DNA from: Burkholderia cepacia GG4
Lineage (GTDB): Bacteria; Pseudomonadota; Gammaproteobacteria; Burkholderiales; Burkholderiaceae
DNA: 64,000 bases
Assembly: GCF_000292915.1 (NCBI RefSeq)
Contig: NC_018514.1
Location: forward strand, 372,001 to 436,000
Reading direction: 5' to 3'
In this document: positions 23,038 to 31,317 of the stretch, one piece after another
How positions within the stretch are numbered: position 1 is the stretch's first letter
Layout: each line of letters opens with the position of its first letter
Notes under the pieces: generated by a model
What the model was told of the DNA's origin: nothing
What the model saw: only the letters and a program-made list of their open reading frames with translations
The model's database searches: none
Program-made: the position numbers and the translations under genes

Positions 23038-25167
23038 ATGAAACGTGTTTCCGTCGATATCGGCGGCACCTTCACGGATTGCTTCGTCGCGTGGGGCGAG
23101 CAGTGCGTCGAGGGCAAGTCGCTGACTACCCATCACAATCTCGCGGTCGGCTTCAACGACTCGCTCGCGGATGCATGCCGCCAGCTCGATCTGACGCCGA
23201 CGCAGCTTCTGTCCGAAGTCGATTCGGTGCGCTACGCGACGACGCTCGGCACCAATGCGCTGATCGAGCGCAAGGGGCCGCGGGTCGGCCTGCTCGTCAC
23301 CACCGGCTTCAAGCACACCGTGCCGTTGTCCCGTGCACGCGGCTATGGCGAAGGGCTGTCCGAGCCCGAGCAGATGGACATCCCGAATGCCGCGCGGCCG
23401 GAACCGCTCGTCGCGATTCCGCTGATCCGCGAAGTGCGCGAGCGCATCGACTATGCGGGCCAGGTGTTCTGGACGCTGGACGAGGATGACGTGCGGCTGC
23501 GGATTCGCGAACTCGTCGACGCTGGCGCCCAGGCGCTCGTCGTGATGTTCACCAACAGCGTGGTGAATCCGGTTCACGAACTGCGCGTGCGTGAAATCTT
23601 CCTCGACGAATATCCGGCGCACATGCTCGGCGCGATTCCGATGCTGCTGTCGCATCAGGTCGTCGGGCGCAAGGGCGAGTATTCGCGCGCGACGTCGTCG
23701 ATCATCGATGCGTTCCTGCATCAGATCATGTATCACGGGCTCGGCACGCTGGAACTGAACCTGCGCCAGCAGGGCTATGCGAAGCCGATGCTGGTCAATC
23801 ACAACTCGGGCGGGATGGCGCAGCTCAACTCGACCGACGCGTTGCAGACCGTGCACTCGGGGCCGGTATCGGGGATCGCCGCGAGCGAATACCTGGCCGC
23901 CGCCGCAGCGCTCGGCAACGTCGTTGCGACCGACATGGGCGGTACGAGCTTCGACATCGGCATCGTCGTGCAGGGCGGGCAGAAATTCTACGATTTCAAC
24001 CCGGTGATCGACCGCTGGCTCGTCAGCGTGCCGATGGTGCATCTGGTCGCGCTCGGCGCGGGCGGTGGCTCGATCGCACGCTACGAGCGGATGTACAAGA
24101 CGGTCGAGATCGGCCCGCAGTCGGCCGGCTCCGATCCGGGGCCCGCTTGCTACGATCGCGGCGGCCAGCATCCGACTGTGACCGATGCGGACTTGTTGCT
24201 CGGCTATCTCGATCCGAAGAACTATGCAAACGGCCGCATTCCGCTGAATCCGCGCCGTGCCAGGCAGGCGATGCAGGACGATTTGTGCGACGAGCTCGAC
24301 CTCGACGTGATCGAAACCGCGAAGCTGATCAAGAAGCAGGTCGACGCGTCGATGGCGAACGGGATCGCCACCGAACTGCGTACGCGCGGCTACGAGCCGA
24401 AGGACTTCACCGTCCTCGCTTATGGCGGCAACGGGCCCCTGCACGCGTGCGGGATCGCAGCGGCGCTGGGCATCGCCCGCGTACTGGCGCCGCCGTATTC
24501 GTCGACGTTTTCGGCATGCGGCGCGGGTACGGTGAACCAGATGCATATCCACGAGATGAACACGTGGACGGTGCTGTTCAACCCGAACACGAAGTCGTTC
24601 TTCATGGATTTCGACACCTTCAACCAAGGCGTCGCGGAACTCGAACGGCGCGGTCGCGAGGATCTGGAGCGGCAGGGCATGGACCCGTCGCGGATTCGCT
24701 ATCGCCTCGAGCTGGACATGCGCTACGGCAACCAGCGCGTGCAGACGGCCGTGGTCACGCCGCTCTCGCGCCTGAAGACACAGCGTGACGTGCTGACATT
24801 GATGGAACTGTTCCATGAGAGCTACGGCTCGCGTTTTGGCGAAGGCTCGCAGAGCCCGGAAACCGGCGTGCGGATCAACACGCTGCGCGTGTGTGCGTAC
24901 GTCGAGCAGCCGTCGGTACAGTTCGCGAAGCTGACGGTCAGCGACGATCCGCTGCCGCCGCCGGAGCCGGTGGGTTATCGCGAATGCCACTTCGTCGGGC
25001 ACGAGGGACCGCTTCGCACAGCCGTCTACGACGATCGCGCACGCGCCGAGCGCACGCAGATCGAAGGGCCGGCCGTCATCACCACACGCGCGACGACGTT
25101 CCTCGTCGAACCGGGCTGGATCTACCAGGCGACGGCCCAGGGCGGCGCGTGGTTCCTGCGCAAGTAA
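23038..25167 (+). CDS. Hydantoinase/oxoprolinase A-type subunit (second, carboxylase-type)
   Basis: A 709-residue HyuA-family protein. It opens with VSVDIGGTFTDCFVAWGE (phosphate 1 motif), followed by YATTLGTNALIERKGPRVGLLVT, VVATDMGGTSFDIGIVVQGG (phosphate 2) and LAYGGNGPLHACGIAAALG. It differs from the first HyuA protein of this operon, so the complex contains two distinct HyuA-type chains, as in acetophenone carboxylase (ApcA and ApcC/D), whereas acetone carboxylase and hydantoinase have one. GGGGAGA precedes the ATG. Expected role: ATP-dependent activation of bicarbonate or ketone. Confidence 0.88.
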   Translation: MKRVSVDIGGTFTDCFVAWGEQCVEGKSLTTHHNLAVGFNDSLADACRQLDLTPTQLLSEVDSVRYATTLGTNALIERKGPRVGLLVTTGFKHTVPLSRARGYGEGLSEPEQMDIPNAARPEPLVAIPLIREVRERIDYAGQVFWTLDEDDVRLRIRELVDAGAQALVVMFTNSVVNPVHELRVREIFLDEYPAHMLGAIPMLLSHQVVGRKGEYSRATSSIIDAFLHQIMYHGLGTLELNLRQQGYAKPMLVNHNSGGMAQLNSTDALQTVHSGPVSGIAASEYLAAAAALGNVVATDMGGTSFDIGIVVQGGQKFYDFNPVIDRWLVSVPMVHLVALGAGGGSIARYERMYKTVEIGPQSAGSDPGPACYDRGGQHPTVTDADLLLGYLDPKNYANGRIPLNPRRARQAMQDDLCDELDLDVIETAKLIKKQVDASMANGIATELRTRGYEPKDFTVLAYGGNGPLHACGIAAALGIARVLAPPYSSTFSACGAGTVNQMHIHEMNTWTVLFNPNTKSFFMDFDTFNQGVAELERRGREDLERQGMDPSRIRYRLELDMRYGNQRVQTAVVTPLSRLKTQRDVLTLMELFHESYGSRFGEGSQSPETGVRINTLRVCAYVEQPSVQFAKLTVSDDPLPPPEPVGYRECHFVGHEGPLRTAVYDDRARAERTQIEGPAVITTRATTFLVEPGWIYQATAQGGAWFLRK

Positions 25168-25181
25168 GCAAGGAGTTCGAC

Positions 25182-27428
25182 ATGCAAAACGACATCAATG
25201 CGGAAGACCGGGCGCTGCTCGACAAGTTCATCGCCGACAACACGCTGTTCCTCGGGCCCGACCCGGAGATCATGCGCAACCACAGCATCCTGCCGCGCTC
25301 GAAGGCGGAGCAGGAAGTGCTGGAGCGTGGCGTCGATCCCCACCAGGTCCACCATGTGCGCGGACTGATCAACTCGGCGCTGTCCGAGGCGTTCACGATG
25401 GTGAACCAGATGGGGGCGGCGCCGGGTGCGAAGTGGGGCGACCTGGTGACCGCGATCTACACCGCCCAGGGCGACCTGTCGATGATCGCGCCGCACGGGA
25501 TCATCGCGTTTGCCGCGTGCTGCTTCTATCCGATCCGCTTCATCATCAAGAACTGGACCGACGATCCGACCGTCGGCGTGAAGGACGGCGACGGGTTCAT
25601 CCACAACGACGCGCGCTACGGCGGCATCCACAACACCGACCAGTCGATGATGATGCCGCTGTTCTACAAGGGCGAACTGGTCTGCTGGCTGTCGTCGACG
25701 ATCCACGAGGGCGAGAACGGCTCGACCGAGCCGGGCGGCCTGCCCGCGAAGGCGGAGAGCAAGTACGACGAGGGCATCAAGATGCCGCCGTTCAAGATCG
25801 TCGAGAACTTCGAGCTGAAGCGCGATCTCGTGACGTTCCTGCAGAACTCGGTGCGCGATCCGCGCCTGCAGCTCGAGGACATGAAGGTGAAGCTGCACGC
25901 GGTACTGCGGCTGCGTGACCGGATCATCGCGTTGCTCGACCAGTACGGCCGGGAAGCGCTGATCGGCACACTGCGTTCGCATCTCGAAGACGTCGAAACG
26001 GAAATGCGCCGGCGCATCCGCGAACTGCCGGACGGCACGACGCGCGTGCTGCAGTTCATGGATTCGAGCCTGCGCGAGAACGCGCTGCAGAAGATCGCCT
26101 GCGCGATCACCGTGAAGGGCGAGCGCATGATCATGGATTTCCGCGGCTCGGCGCCGCAGTTCCTGAACCGCTCGGTGAACACCAACATCGCATCGTTCAA
26201 GGCCGCGCTGTGCACCGGGCTGTTGCAGAACATCTGGCCGGATCTGCCGCACACGATGGCCGTGCTGTCGCCGATCGAGATCATCACCGATCGCAACTCG
26301 ATCCTCGATGCGGAGGGCGAGATGCCGCAGGCGATGAGCCTGATGCCGCTGTTCAAGGGCTGCGTGGCGTGGACGGTGCCGATGAACAAGCTCAGCTACA
26401 GCCTGCCGCATCGCTACTCGGCAGTCATTGCGTCACAGTACGACCAGGCGGCGACGTTCATCTACGGCGGTATCACGCAGCACGGCGACGTGACCGGCAA
26501 CTTCTGCGCGGACATCAACGGCAACGGGCAGGGTGCGCGCAGTCACGCGGACGGCGAGCATTCGATCTCGCCCGTGTTCGGCTTCATGTGCGACACCGGC
26601 GAGCACGAGATCGCGGAAGAAGATACCCCGATCATCCGCCTCGGTGCGCAACGGCTCGCGAAGGATCGGATCGGCTGGGGCAAGTATCGCGGCGGGATGG
26701 GCTACGAGCAGATCGCGACCGCGCGCGGCTCGGGCCTGTGGGGCTTCATGACCGGCTGCGAAGGGTCGAAATTTCCGTCCGCGCAGGGGCTGTTCGGCGG
26801 CTACTCGTGCCCGAGCTATCAGTTGATGAAGATCAAGGGTATCAACATCTTCAAGGTGCTCGAAGAAAACCCGAAGGCCGTCGAAGCGTTCGATATCGTG
26901 GCCCTGATGAACAAGCGTCCGATTCCGGGCGCGAAATACAGCAGTCACGACATGGGGATGACGTTCGAGATCTGCAACGAAGGCGAGATCTACATGATCT
27001 GCCAGGGCTCGGGCGGCGGCTATGGAGACGTACTTGAACGCGATCCGGCGCTCGTGATGAAGGATCTGCGCGAGGACCTGATGTCGCACGAGAACGCGCG
27101 CGACATCTACAAGGTCGTCTATGACGAGGCGACACTGGTCGTCGATGCGGAGGCGACTGCCGATGCACGCGCGGCCGAGCGGCTGGCACGCATTGCACGC
27201 GGCAAACCGTTCGACGCGTTTTGCGACGCATGGGTGACGCCGGAGCCGCCCGCATCGTTGCCGTACTTCGGCAGCTGGAACAACCACGCCGAGATCTATG
27301 CGACGACGCTGGGCCAGCGCGTCAAGATGCCGGCCGATCAGATCCAGGGGGCATTCATGCTCGATCCGAAGGACGTCCGGATCGCCGAGCTCGAAGCGCG
27401 TCTTGCTGCGCAGGAGGTACCGGCATGA
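25182..27428 (+). CDS. Hydantoinase/oxoprolinase B-type subunit (carboxylase-type)
   Basis: A 748-residue HyuB-family protein: SEAFTMVNQMGAAPGAKWGDLV, DDPTVGVKDGDGFIHNDARYGGIHNTDQ and the long C-terminal half with DFRGSAPQFLNRSVNTNIASFKAAL and GGYSCPSYQLMKIKG. HyuB supplies the second half of the reaction (condensation or hydrolysis) in this enzyme class. An AGGAG 6 nt before the ATG at 25182 fixes the start. The gene ends in ATGA overlapping the SDR start. The length is greater than that of typical HyuB hydantoinase subunits (about 520-590) and similar to carboxylase-type subunits (about 75-85 kDa). Confidence 0.88.
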   Translation: MQNDINAEDRALLDKFIADNTLFLGPDPEIMRNHSILPRSKAEQEVLERGVDPHQVHHVRGLINSALSEAFTMVNQMGAAPGAKWGDLVTAIYTAQGDLSMIAPHGIIAFAACCFYPIRFIIKNWTDDPTVGVKDGDGFIHNDARYGGIHNTDQSMMMPLFYKGELVCWLSSTIHEGENGSTEPGGLPAKAESKYDEGIKMPPFKIVENFELKRDLVTFLQNSVRDPRLQLEDMKVKLHAVLRLRDRIIALLDQYGREALIGTLRSHLEDVETEMRRRIRELPDGTTRVLQFMDSSLRENALQKIACAITVKGERMIMDFRGSAPQFLNRSVNTNIASFKAALCTGLLQNIWPDLPHTMAVLSPIEIITDRNSILDAEGEMPQAMSLMPLFKGCVAWTVPMNKLSYSLPHRYSAVIASQYDQAATFIYGGITQHGDVTGNFCADINGNGQGARSHADGEHSISPVFGFMCDTGEHEIAEEDTPIIRLGAQRLAKDRIGWGKYRGGMGYEQIATARGSGLWGFMTGCEGSKFPSAQGLFGGYSCPSYQLMKIKGINIFKVLEENPKAVEAFDIVALMNKRPIPGAKYSSHDMGMTFEICNEGEIYMICQGSGGGYGDVLERDPALVMKDLREDLMSHENARDIYKVVYDEATLVVDAEATADARAAERLARIARGKPFDAFCDAWVTPEPPASLPYFGSWNNHAEIYATTLGQRVKMPADQIQGAFMLDPKDVRIAELEARLAAQEVPA

Positions 27429-28201
27429 GCCGACTCGACGGCCGCTGCGCGGTTGTCACCGGCGCGGCGCGTGGCCTCGGCCTCGCCGCTGCGCGCCGGC
27501 TCGCTGCCGCCGGCGCGCATGTGCTGCTGACCGACATGTGCCGGGACGAAGGCGAAGCGCACGCGGCGGCGCTGCGCGCCGACGGGCACGACGCGTATTT
27601 CGTCGTGCAGGACGTGACCGATCCGGAGCGCTGGCCGGGTGTGCTCGACGTCGCGATCGAGCGCTGGGGGCGGCTCGACATGCTCGTGAACAACGCGGGC
27701 ATCGCGGAGATCGCCGACATCGAGACGCTCGACTTCGCAGGCTGGCGACGCACGATGTCGGTGAATCTCGACAGCGTGTTTCTCGGCATGCAGGCGGCAA
27801 TCGCACGGATGAAGCAATCCGGCGGTGGCGCGATCGTCAACGTCGCGTCGATCGAAGGCCTCGTTGGCGAGCCGCTCGTACCGGCGTACAACGCGAGCAA
27901 GGGCGGTGTGCGCCTGCTGACGCGCTCGGCGGCCCTGCACTGCGCGGAGCGCGGCTACGGCATCCGTATCAACTCGGTGTGCCCGGGCTTCGCGAATACG
28001 CAGATGGTATCGGGTGCGGTGTCGAAAATGTCGACGAGCGACGCGGACGCATTTGCGTCGCGGCTGATGGCCCGCATTCCGATGCATCGCTTGGCCGATC
28101 CGGACGAGATCGCGCGTGCGATCGTCTTTCTCGTCTCGGACGATTCTTCTTACATGACCGGTGCCGATCTCGTGATCGACGGCGGCTACACGGCATGTTG
28201 A
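27425..28201 (+). CDS. Short-chain dehydrogenase/reductase
   Basis: A 258-residue classical SDR. It has the nucleotide-binding glycine motif TGAARGLG at residues 12-19, D63 of QDVTD, NNAG at 89-92, and the catalytic Ser142 (VNVASIEG), Tyr155 and Lys159 (PAYNASKGG). Aspartate at residue 37 after beta2 favours NAD over NADP. In the acetophenone pathway of Aromatoleum an SDR oxidises 1-phenylethanol to acetophenone; the position inside a ketone-carboxylase operon suggests this enzyme makes the ketone from a secondary alcohol. The start overlaps the previous stop (ATGA). Confidence 0.92.
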   Translation: MSRLDGRCAVVTGAARGLGLAAARRLAAAGAHVLLTDMCRDEGEAHAAALRADGHDAYFVVQDVTDPERWPGVLDVAIERWGRLDMLVNNAGIAEIADIETLDFAGWRRTMSVNLDSVFLGMQAAIARMKQSGGGAIVNVASIEGLVGEPLVPAYNASKGGVRLLTRSAALHCAERGYGIRINSVCPGFANTQMVSGAVSKMSTSDADAFASRLMARIPMHRLADPDEIARAIVFLVSDDSSYMTGADLVIDGGYTAC

Positions 28202-28214
28202 ACAGGGAGGCATC

Positions 28215-29069
28215 ATGCCCCGATTGACTGAAGCAAATCGCATGCGCCGGCTACTATGGCTCGATCACGACAGCTACAGCGCGCCGCTGCTGACCGGCGA
28301 TGCGCCGCCGTGGCTCGACAGTGCCGCGTGCGTCGCGTGGGTGCGTCACGCGCATGGCCTGCTGCGCCCGGATGTGCTGACGCTGCCGCTTGCGGATCTG
28401 GCCGATGCGTGGCTCGCACGCGATTCGGCGCTCGGCGCCGAGATGGTCGGCAAGACGAAGCGCACGCATCTGCCGCTGAAAACGTGCCTGTCGAGCGAGC
28501 CGGTGCGCGCCTATGCGGCGGCGCTGGCGGTCGCGCTGCGCACGGCGTTGCCCGGCGCGATCTTCGTGCTGGACCTGCCGTCGCCGCGCGACTGGGCGGC
28601 ACGTGCGTTCACATTCGCGAGCGGTATGCAGCACGTCGACGTCGATGAAGATGCGGCCGATGCTGCCGCAGCGTGCGTCGCGGATTTCCTGCGCGGGTTT
28701 GCGACGGCCGGCGTGGACGCCGTGCTGATGCGCGAGTCGCAGGCGTGGGATGCCGACACTGCCGCGCATGGACTGGAACGGGTTCAGCCGGTCGTGAACG
28801 TCGCGCGGCATTATGGCTGGGATTGGGGGATGCGGATGCCGGCGCCGGTCGCCTTCGCGGGCGTTGCGGCGCCAGATTTTTCGATCGCGCCGGCGCCGGG
28901 CGGTGGGGGGCTGACCGGGGTCCTCGTGCCGGCGGCATTCTGGCACGGCGAAGACGATCTGCCGGCGGCGCAGCCCGATACATTCGACGTAGCGGCAATC
29001 CCCGCTGCGGCGCATCCCGAAACGGTTCTCGCGCGCATCGCGCGCTTACGTGAAAGGCAATCGACATGA
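28215..29069 (+). CDS. Unknown protein in carboxylase operon (position and size like ApcE)
   Basis: A 284-residue soluble protein with no motif I recognise. It begins RLTEANRMRRLLWLDHDSYS; residues 140-165 (SGMQHVDVDEDAADAAAACVADFLRG) and 170-195 look like alternating strands and helices. The segment PAPGGGGLTGVLVPAAFWHGED is rich in glycine. GGGAGG lies before the ATG. It is coupled to the ligase gene (ATGA overlap) and lies directly behind the SDR. Acetophenone carboxylase needs a fifth protein, ApcE (about 34 kDa), supplied from the same operon; this protein (about 31 kDa) is the only candidate here. That identification is inference from size and context, not sequence. Confidence 0.55.
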   Translation: MPRLTEANRMRRLLWLDHDSYSAPLLTGDAPPWLDSAACVAWVRHAHGLLRPDVLTLPLADLADAWLARDSALGAEMVGKTKRTHLPLKTCLSSEPVRAYAAALAVALRTALPGAIFVLDLPSPRDWAARAFTFASGMQHVDVDEDAADAAAACVADFLRGFATAGVDAVLMRESQAWDADTAAHGLERVQPVVNVARHYGWDWGMRMPAPVAFAGVAAPDFSIAPAPGGGGLTGVLVPAAFWHGEDDLPAAQPDTFDVAAIPAAAHPETVLARIARLRERQST

Positions 29070-31066
29070 CGAACGAAGGCGAACTGATGTGGACGCCGGA
29101 CGACGCGTTCATGCGCGGCTCCAACCTGGCACGTTTCATGGCCTGGCTCGAGGCCGATCACGATCTGACGTTCGCGGACTACGATGCGCTGTGGCGCTGG
29201 TCGATCAGCGAGCCGGACGCGTTCTGGTCGTCGCTCTGGCAGTGGTTCGACGTGCGGCACGACGGGTCGGCGCGCCGCGTGACCGACGGCGCGCCGATGC
29301 CGCGCACGCGCTGGTTTCCCGATGCGCGCGTGAACTACGCGGAGCACGTGCTGCAGCATGCGGCACACGCGGACGCGGCGCAGCCGGCGTTCCATTACGC
29401 GAGCGAAACGCAGCCGCTGCGCACGCTGTCGCTGGTCGAGCTCGCCAGCCAGGTGCGGCGCGTCGCGACGCGCCTGCGTGAGCTGGGCGTGCAGCCGGGC
29501 GACCGCGTCGTCGCGTATCTGCCGAACGTGCCCGAATGCGCGATCGCGATGCTCGCCGCCACCAGCATCGGGGCGGTGTGGTCGTCGGCCGCGATCGACT
29601 TCGGCGTGCGCACGGTGGTCGACCGCTTCCGGCAGATCGCGCCGAAGGTGTTGATCACCGCCGATCGCTACAGCTTCGGCGGCCGCGTGTTCGAGCGCAC
29701 GGACGAAGCGTTGCAGATCGCGCACGCGCTGCCCTCGCTGGAGACGCTCGTGTGGCTGTCGTCCGACGCCGATACCTTGCCGGACGGCGCCGCGTCGCTG
29801 CCGTGCACGGTGCAGCCGTGGCGTGCGCTGCTGGCCGGCCCCGACGTGCCGCCCGACGCATTCCGCTTCGAGCGCGTGGGTCCCGAGCATCCGCTGTGGA
29901 TCGTGTTTTCGTCGGGCACCACGGGCCTGCCGAAGGCGATCGTCCACAGCCACGTCGGCGTCCTCGTCGAGCACCTGAAGCTGATGCACCTGCACATGGA
30001 TCTGCATGCCGGCGACGTCATGTTCTTCTACAGCACGACCGGCTGGATGATGTGGAACCTGCTGGTCGCGTCGCTGATGACGGGCGCGGCCGCGGTGCTG
30101 TACGACGGCAGCCCGGTGCACGGCGGCCCCGCGTGCCTGTGGCAGCTTGCCGCCGCTACGGGGGCGACCTGTTTCGGCGCCAGCCCGACGTTCGTGCAGA
30201 TGATGGAGAAGGCCGGCCTCGAGCCCGGCCGCGCATTCGACCTGTCGCGCATCAGGAGCGTGATCCTGAGCGGCGCGCCGAGCACGCCGGAGACGTTCGC
30301 GTGGTTCTATCGCTGCGTGAAGCCGGATCTGTGGGTGACGTCGCAGTCGGGTGGCACCGAGCTGTGCAGTGGGCTCGTCGGCGCGGTGCCGCTGCTGCCG
30401 GTGCGGGCGGGCGAGATTCAGGCGCGCATGCTCGGCATGGCGGTCGACGTGTGGAACGATGCCGGCGAGCCGGTCGTCGACGAGATCGGCGAACTCGTCG
30501 TCACGCAGCCGGCGCCGTCGATGCCGATCTGCTTCTGGAACGACGACGGCGACACGCGTTATCGGGAGTCCTATTTCGACCATTTCCCGGGCGTGTGGCG
30601 GCATGGCGATTTCATGAAGATGACGCCGCACGGCGGTTGCTACATCTACGGGCGGGCCGACTCGACGCTGAACCGCCACGGCGTGCGGATCGGTTCGGCC
30701 GAGATCTATCGCGTCGTCGAGGAGATCGACGCGGTGGCCGACAGTCTCGTCGTCTGCTGCGAATTGCCGGGAGGCCGCTACTTCATGCCGTTGTTCCTGC
30801 GCCTGCGCGACGGCGCGGCGCTCGACGACGCGCTGCGCGCGCGGATCGCGGAGCGGCTGCGCACGCTGTGCAGCCCGCGTCACGTGCCGGACGTGATGGT
30901 GTCGATGGCGCAGATTCCATACACGCTGACGGGCAAGAAGATGGAGGTGCCGGTGCGCAAGATCCTGATGGGCCAGCGGGTCGACAGCGCGGCGAGCCGC
31001 GATGCGATGGCCAATCCGGACGCGCTCGACGCCTACGTCGCGTTCGCCGGTGCGGTGCCACGATGA
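29066..31066 (+). CDS. Acetoacetyl-CoA synthetase-like acyl-CoA ligase
   Basis: A 666-residue AMP-forming ligase of the acetoacetyl-CoA synthetase/benzoylacetate-CoA ligase group. The P-loop-like motif WIVFSSGTTGLPKAIVHSH (residues about 277-294), YSTTGWMMWNLL, GRADSTLNRHGVRIGSAEIYRVVE (A8 region) and the C-terminal catalytic lysine segment LTGKKMEVPVRK are all intact. The carboxylation product of acetone is acetoacetate and that of acetophenone is benzoylacetate; either would be activated by such a ligase. It ends ATGA, coupled to the small ORF at 31063. Confidence 0.9.
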   Translation: MTNEGELMWTPDDAFMRGSNLARFMAWLEADHDLTFADYDALWRWSISEPDAFWSSLWQWFDVRHDGSARRVTDGAPMPRTRWFPDARVNYAEHVLQHAAHADAAQPAFHYASETQPLRTLSLVELASQVRRVATRLRELGVQPGDRVVAYLPNVPECAIAMLAATSIGAVWSSAAIDFGVRTVVDRFRQIAPKVLITADRYSFGGRVFERTDEALQIAHALPSLETLVWLSSDADTLPDGAASLPCTVQPWRALLAGPDVPPDAFRFERVGPEHPLWIVFSSGTTGLPKAIVHSHVGVLVEHLKLMHLHMDLHAGDVMFFYSTTGWMMWNLLVASLMTGAAAVLYDGSPVHGGPACLWQLAAATGATCFGASPTFVQMMEKAGLEPGRAFDLSRIRSVILSGAPSTPETFAWFYRCVKPDLWVTSQSGGTELCSGLVGAVPLLPVRAGEIQARMLGMAVDVWNDAGEPVVDEIGELVVTQPAPSMPICFWNDDGDTRYRESYFDHFPGVWRHGDFMKMTPHGGCYIYGRADSTLNRHGVRIGSAEIYRVVEEIDAVADSLVVCCELPGGRYFMPLFLRLRDGAALDDALRARIAERLRTLCSPRHVPDVMVSMAQIPYTLTGKKMEVPVRKILMGQRVDSAASRDAMANPDALDAYVAFAGAVPR

Positions 31067-31263
31067 CGGCCACGCTCGCGACCGGCGCGCCGACGCCGGC
31101 ATCCGGCCGCACGGAGGACGACGACGCGTCGCACGATGCGGGCTGCCTGCGCCCGTTCTGCTGCAATCCGTTTGCCGCGTTCTCGGCGTTTTCGCGCGTC
31201 GGCGGCTGGACGCCGCCGCTGCCGGACACCGACACGGCGGAGCCGGCGGCCGACGATGCTTGA
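31063..31263 (+). CDS. 66-residue Cys-containing small protein, operon end
   Basis: A 66-residue ORF whose ATG overlaps the stop of the ligase (ATGA). It has an acidic, low-complexity N-terminus, then DAGCLRPFCCNPFAAFSAFSRVGG with three cysteines within seven residues, and an acidic tail. No signal peptide or transmembrane helix. The coupling argues that it is translated. The Cys cluster could bind metal or carry a thiol. No family is recognised; the ORF could also be a non-functional coupled reading frame, although it is the last ORF of a tightly packed operon. Confidence 0.5.
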   Translation: MTATLATGAPTPASGRTEDDDASHDAGCLRPFCCNPFAAFSAFSRVGGWTPPLPDTDTAEPAADDA

Positions 31264-31317
31264 AGCGGCTTCGCGATTGAGGCACGATGCCTTCTCTTCC
31301 ACGTCATCCGAGCGACC

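Noticed and set aside
20557..27428. Plain hydantoinase or 5-oxoprolinase cluster
   Set aside because: A two-CxxC small subunit, two HyuA chains, an SDR and an acetoacetyl-CoA-synthetase-type ligase all fit a ketone carboxylase, and HyuB is longer than usual for hydantoinases.
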